A stretch of 9,640 nucleotides of DNA from Robiginitomaculum sp. (GTDB taxonomy: Bacteria; Pseudomonadota; Alphaproteobacteria; Caulobacterales; Maricaulaceae). A program made the translations under genes and the position numbers. Location of the stretch: contig NVVU01000024.1 of NCBI GenBank assembly GCA_002733485.1, forward strand, positions 3,043 through 12,682, written 5' to 3'. The number at the start of each line of letters is the position of its first letter. Within the stretch, counting starts at the first letter, position 1. Under the pieces are notes generated by a model, which saw nothing but the letters and a program-made list of their open reading frames with translations, was not told where the DNA came from and searched no databases. This document shows positions 1 to 6,812 of this stretch, one piece after another.

Positions 1-231
1 CGAATCGTTCCTATTCAGCCGTATTTTGAAACTGCGATGGATATGGTTTTTGCAAGATTGGCTGGTGGGTCGGCGCTGCCGCCCAGTCAATTTGTGCGCA
101 CCAAACTTCGCCAAGCTTTGATTACCAGAAAAACTGAACCTTTAGGGCACCAACATTTAGGTGCCATCGCTCCACAGCCTGGCAAAGATGCGATAGTGTA
201 TGCAGACGGGATACTCCACATCCCGGGGTAG
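1..231 (+). CDS. C-terminal end of a probable 3-hydroxybutyrate oligomer hydrolase (5' partial)
   Basis: The reading frame is open from base 1 and ends at TAG 229-231, so only about the last 76 residues are present. The fragment includes PYFETAMDMVFARLAGG and then ALPPSQFVRT. The pattern of an aromatic/acidic helix, then LPPSQ-V/F-VRT, then a short variable tail recalls the C-terminus of D-(-)-3-hydroxybutyrate oligomer hydrolases, which cleave soluble oligomers released from polyhydroxybutyrate into 3-hydroxybutyrate monomers. This assignment is from memory of the family. The catalytic region lies upstream of the window and cannot be checked. The next gene begins 9 bases after the stop on the same strand, which suggests one operon and translational coupling. 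Another hydrolase or an unrelated protein remains possible. Confidence 0.55.
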   Translation, partial: RIVPIQPYFETAMDMVFARLAGGSALPPSQFVRTKLRQALITRKTEPLGHQHLGAIAPQPGKDAIVYADGILHIPG

Positions 232-240
232 AGAACGGCA

Positions 241-3200
241 ATGCTAAGCTCCTGGGTCCTCATTATCACGACATTGGTCTATTTTGGGCTGTTGTTTGGC
301 ATTGCCAGATGGGCGGATCGTCATTTTCGCTCCCGGCCCAACCCCCGTATCCGCCGCATTATTTATGGGCTGGCCCTGGCTGTATATTGCACATCCTGGT
401 CATTTTACGGCACGGCTGGACAGGCCAGTGCCAATGGCTGGTTGTTTCCGCCAACCTATATTGGCGTGATCGCGGCTTTGTTCATTCTGGGGCGACCAAT
501 AGAGAAGATGATCAGCATATCAGAGCGGCAAAATATCGCCTCGATCGCTGATTTTATTGCCTCACGCTATGGCAAATCACAGGGCCTTGGGGCCGTGGTG
601 GCCGTACTGACCCTGGCGGTGGCGGTGCCTTATATTGCACTGCAACTCAAAGCCATTTCGGCCAGTTTGGATATCGCCTCAGGGGGCTTGGTATCTCTGG
701 TCGATACATCATTTCTGGTAACCGTGATCATGGGCATATTTGCCATCGTATTTGCTGCGCAGCGCGTGGAAACTGCAGGGCATAATGATGGCCTTATGCT
801 GGCCATCGCCTTTGATTCTTTGATTAAAATCATCATTTTTACCGTTGTTGGCATTACGGCCGTGCTTATTATCAAAGACGTGCCTTTATCTTTGCCAACC
901 GGGGAGGGGGGCGCAAAAGGTGCCGGTATGGCCGGTTATCTATCCTCTGTCGTTCTTGGTGGTATTACTTTTGCCATCTTGCCGCGCCAGTTTCATATTT
1001 TGGCGGTAGAATCTCATCGCAGCAGCGATTTTCGAGCCATGCGCCTGTGGTTCGCGTTTTATCTGTTGATCATGGGGGTACTGGTCTGGCCCATTATGTT
1101 GTGGGGACGCTCGGTGGCTGCCGGATCGGACGCTGATTTTTATGCGCTTGCCGCCCCGCTGGCCGAAGGTCGTTCGGTCATGGCGCTGGCGGTATATGTC
1201 GGAGGATTGGCGGCCAGCACGGGTATGATTTTGGTATCCACTGTGGCGCTGGCCGTGATGATTTCTAACAATGTGGTGACCCCGTTATTGCTGCGTACCC
1301 GAGCCATTCAAACCGGCGGCAAAGGGGATGTCACCAGGCTTTTGCGCATTGTCAGACGGGCCTCCATCGCCATCGTGCTGGCATTGGCGTTTGGCTATCA
1401 CCGTCTGGTTGACGGGTTTGATGGACTGGCCGATTCGGGCCTGCTGGCCATGACGCTGGCGGCACAATTTGCTCCGGCGGCCTTTATTGGTCTTTACTGG
1501 AAAAAAGGAAACTCCAGGGGTGCGCTGGCCGGGATGATTGCCGGGGCACTGATCTGGGCTATTACGTTATTGCTACCCTCTTTGGCACGAACCGGCATAT
1601 TGGATGCGGGCTTGTTGTCTGAGGGGTTGTTTGGACTGTCCTGGTTGCAACCAGAGGCCCTCTTCGGCGTTTCATTTTCACATTCGGTAACCCATGGCCT
1701 CGTATGGAGCCTGGGGGTGAATATCGCGGTATATATGTGGGTTTCGATGACCACAAAAGAACGAGGAATTGACCGGATACAGGCCGAAACCTTTGTTTCC
1801 TCGGATGCGCCATCTAATCCAGAGCGCTCTTTTCGCCGTGCGACACGCCTTGGGGATCTACGTCAGCTGGTAGAACGCTTTGTGGGTGAAGCGGCCGCCC
1901 GTGATGCCTTTGCCGGTTATTTCAGTAGCCATACAAAAGTTCCAGATGATCGCGAGCCTGCAGATGCTGGCGTGATTGCCATGACAGATCGCTTGCTGTC
2001 TGGTGCTTTAGGCGTTGCCTCTGCACGGGTAGTGATGAACGCCGTTTTGCGGGGCATTTCCATGGATATGGGCGATGCGGTCTCGATTATTGATGAGGCG
2101 GCGGATGTTTTTCGCTTTAACCGTGATCTGTTGCAAGCTTCGATGAACACCGTGCCCATTGGGGTCAGTGTGGTGGACAGCAATTTGCATCTGGTGGCCT
2201 GGAACAAGTCTTATGAAGAGATGTTTGCCTATCCTGAAGGCTATCTCTATGAAGGCCGTCCGGTGACCGAACTGATCCGGTATAATTCTGAACGTGGGGA
2301 ATGCGGTGAAGGGGTGCCAGAGGACCATGTCCGCAAGCGCGTTAAATTCATGTCGGAAGGCTCTGCCTATGTCATTCAGCGACCAAGACCCGATGGCCGG
2401 GTGGTCGAGATCACCGGCAGGCCCATGTCCGGAGGCGGTTTTGTTACCAGCTATGCGGACATTACCGAGCTTAAAAAAGTTGAAAGAGCCTTGCGGGTTG
2501 CCAATGAAACGCTGGAAGCGCGAGTGGAAGAAAGAACGAAAGAACTAGCTGAGGCCAAAACCCGGGCTGAACAGATAGAGCGGGCCAAAACCCGTTTTTT
2601 TGCCGCCATCAGCCATGATGTTTTGCAACCCTTGAATGCCGCCAAATTATTTACCGCCTCGCTGGAAACCCGCGTTCAGGACGTCCAGGGGGCACAGATT
2701 GTCAGCTATCTTGGGAAATCTCTGGATAACGTCGGGGCGCTTCTGGAAAACGTATTGGACCTATCCAGGATCGAAGCAGGGGGAGAGACCGTAACCTTGT
2801 CTCCGGTCTCTCTGGATGGGGTTTTTAGTTCGCTGGCAATTGAATTTGGGGAAATGGCCACGCAAAAAGGGTTAGCGCTGCGTTATGTGCCTCCCTCATT
2901 GACAGTGTACACAGATTCGCGGGACCTGCGTCGCATCATCCAGAACCTGATCAGCAATGCCATTAAGTACACTCGAACGGGCCGCGTGCTTTTTGGTGCG
3001 CGCAGGGTAGGCGGTTCGGTCAGAATTGAAGTTCGCGATACTGGCATTGGTATATCCAAGGACAATCTGAACAAGGTTTTCAGAGAATTTCAGCGCATAT
3101 CCCCCCATAGCGATATAGAGGGGTTGGGCCTTGGTCTGGCAATTTCTGAACGCCTGGCCAGGCGCCTGAAACATCCTATCGATGTGCAATCCGAACCCGG

Positions 3201-3678
3201 TTCAGGGTCTACATTTCGTTTAACCTTGCCGCGTTGTGAAGGGGAAGCTGAGCCGGTGAATGCCTTGCCAGTACAAAAAACAGATGCAGACATTTCCGGT
3301 TTTCAGATTTTATGTGTGGATAATGACAAAGCAGTGCGCGATGCCATGTGCGCCTTGTTGGGAGATTGGGGCGGTCTGGTCCGGTGTGTGAGCAATCAGC
3401 AAGAGGCCCTTGCCCTGCACGGCAAGGGATTTGCACCGGACCTTATGATCGTAGATTATCACCTTGATGATGGGCCAAATGGTCTGGCTCTGGCCAGGGA
3501 TCTTCGCGCCCAGTGGGGCGAAAATTTACCCGGAATTCTGATTACCGCCGACGATAGCGTTGAGGTGCTGGGCGAAGCCAGGGCTAATCGTATACGGGTG
3601 CTTAGAAAACCGGTTCGTGCGGCAGCTTTGCGCGCCCTGATTGCGGGTTTGACAAGGCAAATGCTGATGCGGAATTAA
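241..3678 (+). CDS. crbS: CrbS/MxtR-type hybrid sensor kinase with symporter (SSF) domain
   Basis: This 1145-residue membrane protein joins transport-like sensing to phosphorelay. Residues 1 to about 505 form a multi-pass SSF/SLC5 symporter domain with the family's YCTSWSFYG, SIADFIASRYGKS and VPYIALQLKA segments. Residues about 535-625 look like the STAC linker helices. Residues about 630-745 are a PAS domain ending in the usual DITELKK, and a coiled coil follows to about 780. The H-box is ISHDVLQPLNAAKLF with phosphoacceptor H792; QPLNA here is typical of this kinase subgroup. The ATPase domain has its N-box at N906, DTGIG from D933 and GLGLGL from about 961. The receiver (about 1021-1140) has D1027/D1029, phosphoacceptor D1072, T1102 and K1123, so both relay domains look intact. 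The ATG at 241 is preceded by a weak AGAGA (230-234) overlapping the upstream stop. In Vibrio and Pseudomonas, CrbS/MxtR acts with CrbR/ErdR to switch on acetate assimilation. The ligand here is not shown by sequence. Confidence 0.88.
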   Translation: MLSSWVLIITTLVYFGLLFGIARWADRHFRSRPNPRIRRIIYGLALAVYCTSWSFYGTAGQASANGWLFPPTYIGVIAALFILGRPIEKMISISERQNIASIADFIASRYGKSQGLGAVVAVLTLAVAVPYIALQLKAISASLDIASGGLVSLVDTSFLVTVIMGIFAIVFAAQRVETAGHNDGLMLAIAFDSLIKIIIFTVVGITAVLIIKDVPLSLPTGEGGAKGAGMAGYLSSVVLGGITFAILPRQFHILAVESHRSSDFRAMRLWFAFYLLIMGVLVWPIMLWGRSVAAGSDADFYALAAPLAEGRSVMALAVYVGGLAASTGMILVSTVALAVMISNNVVTPLLLRTRAIQTGGKGDVTRLLRIVRRASIAIVLALAFGYHRLVDGFDGLADSGLLAMTLAAQFAPAAFIGLYWKKGNSRGALAGMIAGALIWAITLLLPSLARTGILDAGLLSEGLFGLSWLQPEALFGVSFSHSVTHGLVWSLGVNIAVYMWVSMTTKERGIDRIQAETFVSSDAPSNPERSFRRATRLGDLRQLVERFVGEAAARDAFAGYFSSHTKVPDDREPADAGVIAMTDRLLSGALGVASARVVMNAVLRGISMDMGDAVSIIDEAADVFRFNRDLLQASMNTVPIGVSVVDSNLHLVAWNKSYEEMFAYPEGYLYEGRPVTELIRYNSERGECGEGVPEDHVRKRVKFMSEGSAYVIQRPRPDGRVVEITGRPMSGGGFVTSYADITELKKVERALRVANETLEARVEERTKELAEAKTRAEQIERAKTRFFAAISHDVLQPLNAAKLFTASLETRVQDVQGAQIVSYLGKSLDNVGALLENVLDLSRIEAGGETVTLSPVSLDGVFSSLAIEFGEMATQKGLALRYVPPSLTVYTDSRDLRRIIQNLISNAIKYTRTGRVLFGARRVGGSVRIEVRDTGIGISKDNLNKVFREFQRISPHSDIEGLGLGLAISERLARRLKHPIDVQSEPGSGSTFRLTLPRCEGEAEPVNALPVQKTDADISGFQILCVDNDKAVRDAMCALLGDWGGLVRCVSNQQEALALHGKGFAPDLMIVDYHLDDGPNGLALARDLRAQWGENLPGILITADDSVEVLGEARANRIRVLRKPVRAAALRALIAGLTRQMLMRN

Positions 3679-3684
3679 AGCCGT

Positions 3685-4359
3685 TCATTCCAGCCCTTCA
3701 GAACTATCCACTTCTACAGAAAGGTGACGCATCGCCGCTAGCACCTGTGTGCGTCGTTGCATTTCCAATTTTTTTAAAATGGCGGTAGTATGTGCCTTCA
3801 CCGTCGAGAGTGATAACCCAAGTTCATAGGCGATCTGTTTGTTAAGCAGGCCCTCGCCTATAAGTTGAAAGACTTTGTGCTGGTGCGTGGTCAAGGTTCC
3901 GATTTTCTGTGCCAGAGATACAAATTCACTGTCTGTGTTGAGGGAATTTTGTGCAGTTTCCGGAAACCACGTCCCACCAGATAAAACTTCATGAATGCCT
4001 GTGATCATAAGGCTAAGCGGTGCAGATTTTGGAATAAAGGCGGCAATGCCAAGCCTTCTGGTTCGACTGATAACCGCTTCATCTTCAATGCCAGAAATAA
4101 TCACCACAGGAATTTGAGGGAAATGGCTGCGCAGATAGATTAGTCCTGAATACCCGGCGCGCCCAGGCATGCATAAATCAAGCAATAAAAGGTCAATTTG
4201 AGTTTGTTCGTTCAGGGATTTTTCAACAGCAATCCAGTTTTCTGCTTCTGTAATGCTGATATTGGTTATGCGGTCCACAAGCGCCTGAACCAGTGCTGCC
4301 CGAAAGAGAGGGTGGTCATCAGCAACCAGTACGTGGTGGGGCAAATACTCCATTGGCAT
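3685..4359 (-). CDS. crbR: LuxR/FixJ-family response regulator, probable CrbR/ErdR partner
   Basis: This 224-residue protein has a receiver domain (about 8-125) and a C-terminal LuxR-type DNA-binding domain (about 154-218). Receiver residues are complete: D14/D15, phosphoacceptor D61 in LLLLDLCMPG, S89 and K111. The helix-turn-helix is read from LTTHQHKVFQLIGEG through NKQIAYELGLSLSTVKAH, where TVKAH is the recognition-helix signature. Length is normal for the NarL/FixJ class. It lies convergent to the symporter-kinase gene with 6 bases between the two stop codons, and this neighbour is the basis for calling it CrbR-like. CrbR/ErdR regulators activate acs and related acetate genes when phosphorylated. 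Two in-frame starts are possible, 4359 and 4353, and neither has a strong Shine-Dalgarno. Family membership is secure. The specific CrbR role is inferred from context. Confidence 0.85.
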   Translation of the reverse strand: MPMEYLPHHVLVADDHPLFRAALVQALVDRITNISITEAENWIAVEKSLNEQTQIDLLLLDLCMPGRAGYSGLIYLRSHFPQIPVVIISGIEDEAVISRTRRLGIAAFIPKSAPLSLMITGIHEVLSGGTWFPETAQNSLNTDSEFVSLAQKIGTLTTHQHKVFQLIGEGLLNKQIAYELGLSLSTVKAHTTAILKKLEMQRRTQVLAAMRHLSVEVDSSEGLE

Positions 4360-4443
4360 ATCTTAAGTCAGTTTGATGTCTTGTGCATCATAAAATCCTT
4401 TTATCTCCCGCTCTTTGCTGCATTCTACGGTGTGGTATATTTT

Positions 4444-4473
4444 TACCTGTTACTCATGAGTTGCCGTTATAAA
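4444..4473 (+). promoter_or_regulatory. Weak candidate promoter for the heme-c hybrid kinase
   Basis: TATAAA at 4468-4473 could serve as a -10 element, with a poor -35 (TTACCT, 4444-4449) 18 bases upstream. The palindrome ACTCATGAGT (4452-4461) falls in the spacer, so a bound regulator there would compete with RNA polymerase. The -35 match is poor, so this is a suggestion only. Confidence 0.25.
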
Positions 4474-4490
4474 AAGATCAGGACCGGCAT

Positions 4491-4504
4491 AGGAGCAGGC
4501 TCCT
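4491..4504 (+). promoter_or_regulatory. Ribosome binding site inside a perfect inverted repeat next to the start codon
   Basis: The sequence AGGAGCAGGCTCCT ends one base before the ATG at 4505. AGGAG (4491-4495) is a strong Shine-Dalgarno, 9 bases from the start, and supports ATG 4505 as the start of the hybrid kinase. The same bases pair with CTCCT (4500-4504), giving a 5-bp stem with a CAGG loop. In the mRNA this would hide the Shine-Dalgarno and abut the start codon, which could lower translation or make it conditional. The dyad is seen directly. A regulatory effect is inference. Confidence 0.55.
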
Positions 4505-6535
4505 ATGAGAAACTTTTGGCGCAATTTGTCATTGCAAACGAAAACCCTTCTCAGTCTTGGCATCACGCTGATACTGATGCTAACGCCTTTGGCCGTCTGG
4601 TCTGCTTTGGGAGAACGAGACGGTATCATCAGACAGGCAGAGCATGAAGCCGGGACTACACTGGATATGCTTGCTTCAATCCATACGCATGCGATGCTTA
4701 ACCGTACACAAACCGAAGATTCTGACCCGGTTATTGCAATGTTAAACGGCACCATGAATGCGTTCTCCAACACTTTAGACCAGGTGACGGTCTGGATGGT
4801 GATGGGGGAAAAAATAATCGCCTACCAGAAAAAAAACGGTCATGAGGAAATTGAAGAGCCCAAGGACGCGATAGATCGGCAGGTGTTGCGCACGGGGCAG
4901 GCCGTTTTTCACAATAATAATCGGAGTATTATTCGGGTTAGCAGGCCCGTAATTCTGGGGGAAGGCACCGCCAGTGATGAAAAATGTATTACCTGTCATG
5001 CAGGTTTAATGGGGGTGCAATTGGGTGAAACCTTCGGCGGGTACAGTGCCGCCGTGAATATTGCCATCCCGCTTGCAGCATGGAGGCAGAAAATGATTTT
5101 GCTTTCAATTTTTGGGGTCGGCATATTATTTACGTTGTTATTTGTTATTTATGCACGCTTGCATAAGTCCGTTATCAACCCGCTTACCCGTCTGGTTAGC
5201 GCGACGAAGGACGTCCGGGCTCATTCCTTTTCCCTGGATGCCGATATTGCAAGTCGTAAAGACATAATCGGTGATCTTGCAGCCTCCGTACGAGATTTTC
5301 ATAAAGCCGTACTCGAAAAGCAAAAACTTGTTCTTGAAAACCTGGAAGAGAAAAAACACACCGCTATGGCGCAGGCTGCCAGCAAGGCAAAATCAGAATT
5401 TCTGGCCATGATGAGCCATGAAATTCGAACCCCTATGAATGGGGTTATCGGCATGACTGAGGCTATCTTGAATTCTGATATCTCAGATGAGCACCGCAAA
5501 AAAATGAACGTTATCAAGCAGTCTGCAAATGCACTAATGGTTATATTGAATGATATTCTTGATATATCAAAAGTTGAATCCGGGAAAATGACTCTTGAAG
5601 AGCGGGCTTTTGTCCTTGAGGATGTAATCAATAGCACTTTGGCTCTCTGGAAGGAGCCGATTGAGCAAAAAGGGTTAGAGCTTAAGGCGGAAATTGAAGG
5701 TGACATCACGGGAGAATTTATGGGGGATGAGGTGCGTCTTGGACAAATTCTTTCCAATCTCTTGTCAAATGCTTGCAAGTTCACCGAACAAGGGCACGTT
5801 AAGCTGCATGTTATTGCTCGAGAAAGCGACGTCAAAATTGCGTTTGAATTTCGTATAGAAGATACGGGTCAGGGAATTGATCGTTCTAAAGTAGCGCGCG
5901 TATTTCAACCATTCTCACAGGCAGATCAAACCATTACCAGGCGGTATGGTGGTACGGGATTAGGCTTGCCAATATGTGTAAAGTTGGCGGATTTGATGTC
6001 TGGTACTCTGAAATATGATGGCGGATATGAAGACGGAGCAGCCTTTGTTTTCAAGGTTGAGTTGACCAAGGCCAATGCCACCGAAATTACATTGCTACAG
6101 GTTGGTGAAAACCTTGAATTGGCATCTCGTCGTCTCAGGCTTCTTGTTGCTGAGGATAATATTAATAATCAAAAGGTGTTGCAGGCCATTCTGGACCAGG
6201 ATTCCTATGAGTTATGTTTTGCAAACAATGGGCAAGAAGCTGTTGAAATTGCTACAAATGAGCGATTTGATGTTATCCTGATGGATATTCAAATGCCCAA
6301 AATGGGAGGCGAACAGGCGGCTAGGCTGATCCGCTCTTCGGGCGGGCCCAATGAGGACACCCCTATAATTGCCCTTACGGCCAATGCCATGGCTGGAGAT
6401 CGTAGAAAATATCTTGCGGCGGGCATGAATGGCTTTGTACCCAAGCCGATTAATACCAAAGATCTGATTATCTCAATCGCCACAACATCGCACTCAACGT
6501 TAGATAATGATTCGTATCATGTGGCTGATGTCTGA
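4505..6535 (+). CDS. Hybrid sensor histidine kinase with periplasmic heme-c (CXXCH) domain
   Basis: This 676-residue inner-membrane kinase has a first membrane segment at about 12-34, a periplasmic domain at about 35-195 and a second membrane segment at about 197-219. A HAMP-like linker runs to about 270 and a coiled coil to about 297. HisKA has H305 in MMSHEIRTPMNGVIGMTE. The ATPase domain has N422 in its N-box, DTGQG from D453 and GGTGLGL from 482. The receiver (about 545-660) has E550/D551, phosphoacceptor D594, T625 and K647, so all phosphotransfer residues are present. The periplasmic domain carries one CXXCH (C161, C164, H165) followed by a GETFGGYSAAVNIAIPL stretch, which resembles Tll0287/DUF3365-type heme sensors. 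A covalently bound heme would make it a redox or gas sensor, but no ligand can be read from sequence. No HPt protein or output regulator adjoins it; the divergent LuxR-type regulator is the only nearby candidate. ATG 4505 has a good Shine-Dalgarno. No convincing terminator follows. Confidence 0.9.
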   Translation: MRNFWRNLSLQTKTLLSLGITLILMLTPLAVWSALGERDGIIRQAEHEAGTTLDMLASIHTHAMLNRTQTEDSDPVIAMLNGTMNAFSNTLDQVTVWMVMGEKIIAYQKKNGHEEIEEPKDAIDRQVLRTGQAVFHNNNRSIIRVSRPVILGEGTASDEKCITCHAGLMGVQLGETFGGYSAAVNIAIPLAAWRQKMILLSIFGVGILFTLLFVIYARLHKSVINPLTRLVSATKDVRAHSFSLDADIASRKDIIGDLAASVRDFHKAVLEKQKLVLENLEEKKHTAMAQAASKAKSEFLAMMSHEIRTPMNGVIGMTEAILNSDISDEHRKKMNVIKQSANALMVILNDILDISKVESGKMTLEERAFVLEDVINSTLALWKEPIEQKGLELKAEIEGDITGEFMGDEVRLGQILSNLLSNACKFTEQGHVKLHVIARESDVKIAFEFRIEDTGQGIDRSKVARVFQPFSQADQTITRRYGGTGLGLPICVKLADLMSGTLKYDGGYEDGAAFVFKVELTKANATEITLLQVGENLELASRRLRLLVAEDNINNQKVLQAILDQDSYELCFANNGQEAVEIATNERFDVILMDIQMPKMGGEQAARLIRSSGGPNEDTPIIALTANAMAGDRRKYLAAGMNGFVPKPINTKDLIISIATTSHSTLDNDSYHVADV

Positions 6536-6643
6536 TGCCAGTTTTAAGGCCAGGCTGCCTCTTTTGAGCTTTGGCTCGGCTTAAAGTAGCCAAAATGGCC
6601 TGCTCTGATGGCTGTACTGTTGCCGTAACGCAACGTTTTGATA

Positions 6644-6658
6644 TTTTGTGTCACAAAA
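6644..6658. repeat. Perfect 15-base inverted repeat, possible operator
   Basis: TTTTGTG and CACAAAA (7-base arms) flank a single central T. The dyad lies about 200 bases upstream of the receptor start, next to a second dyad at 6661. It contains TGTG and CACA, but their spacing is too short for a CRP site. As RNA it would form a poor hairpin because of the 1-base centre, so a protein-binding site is the more natural reading. The function is unknown. Confidence 0.4.
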
Positions 6659-6660
6659 AT

Positions 6661-6675
6661 TTGATTTTATATCAA
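6661..6675. repeat. TTGAT-N5-ATCAA dyad, FNR-like but mis-spaced
   Basis: TTGAT (6661-6665) and ATCAA (6671-6675) are the two half-sites of an FNR/Anr box, but 5 bases separate them where the consensus has 4. Its place upstream of a receptor gene and downstream of a heme-c sensor gene makes an oxygen or redox regulator tempting. The spacing argues against a normal FNR site. It is listed as a dyad of unknown role. Confidence 0.3.
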
Positions 6676-6771
6676 TATAAATATGGCATTTTGCCGCATT
6701 TAGGCCATAGTGTCATAGATTCACGTTTTTCGATTTGTGAGTTAAAAAGGCTAATTGTTGATTTGCGTATT

Positions 6772-6799
6772 TTGTTTGCGTTAGTCTTAACGCCATAAT
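6772..6799 (+). promoter_or_regulatory. Candidate sigma-70 promoter for the TonB receptor
   Basis: TTGTTT (6772-6777) and CATAAT (6794-6799) resemble -35 and -10 elements with a 16-base spacer. They would give a 5' leader of about 40 bases ahead of the GTG at 6847. Each hexamer departs from the consensus at one or two positions. The spacer is occupied exactly by an inverted repeat (6778-6793), which supports a regulated promoter but does not prove one. Confidence 0.4.
6778..6793. repeat. Inverted repeat filling the candidate promoter spacer
   Basis: GCGTTA (6778-6783) and TAACGC (6788-6793) are perfect 6-base arms around GTCT. They fall exactly between the proposed -35 and -10 of the receptor gene. 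A dimeric repressor or activator bound here would directly control polymerase access. No regulator gene is adjacent that could be named as the partner. Confidence 0.45.
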
Positions 6800-6812
6800 G
6801 TTTATTAATTAC

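Larger units (their letters stand above)
4360..4504. other. Divergent intergenic region between regulator and heme-c kinase genes
   Basis: These 145 bases must hold the promoters of both the minus-strand regulator and the plus-strand hybrid kinase. The stretch is AT-rich in its middle. It contains a perfect 10-base palindrome ACTCATGAGT (4452-4461), just upstream of a TATAAA-like box on the plus strand. I could not find a convincing -35/-10 pair for the minus-strand gene. Shared or autoregulatory control is possible but is only inferred from the divergent arrangement. Confidence 0.5.

Noticed and set aside
4198..4647. 149-codon plus-strand reading frame spanning the divergent region
   Set aside because: It overlaps the antisense of the response regulator and the start of the heme-c kinase in another frame. 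Both of those have clear domains and this one has none.
4804..4836. Homopolymer runs G5A6 and A8 in the heme-c kinase as a phase-variation switch
   Set aside because: The runs are short and the frame is intact across both. Without population data there is no support for slippage control.
5299..5835. 178-codon minus-strand reading frame
   Set aside because: It is antisense to the HisKA and ATPase core of the heme-c kinase, has low-complexity Ser/Ile-rich composition and matches no known motif.
6547..6565. Rho-independent terminator after the heme-c kinase
   Set aside because: The best stem has only 4 base pairs with a 6-base loop, followed by a short CTTTT, which is too weak to call.
6644..6658. 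A CRP binding site (TGTGA-N6-TCACA)
   Set aside because: The TGTG and CACA halves are separated by only one base, so the geometry is wrong for CRP.
6661..6675. A genuine FNR/Anr site controlling the receptor
   Set aside because: The half-sites match, but the spacer is 5 bases where FNR-type sites need 4. No FNR family gene is in the window.
6571..6798. Small 75-codon plus-strand gene in the intergenic region
   Set aside because: It would start with TTG without a ribosome binding site, shows no recognisable domain, and runs through the AT-rich regulatory stretch.
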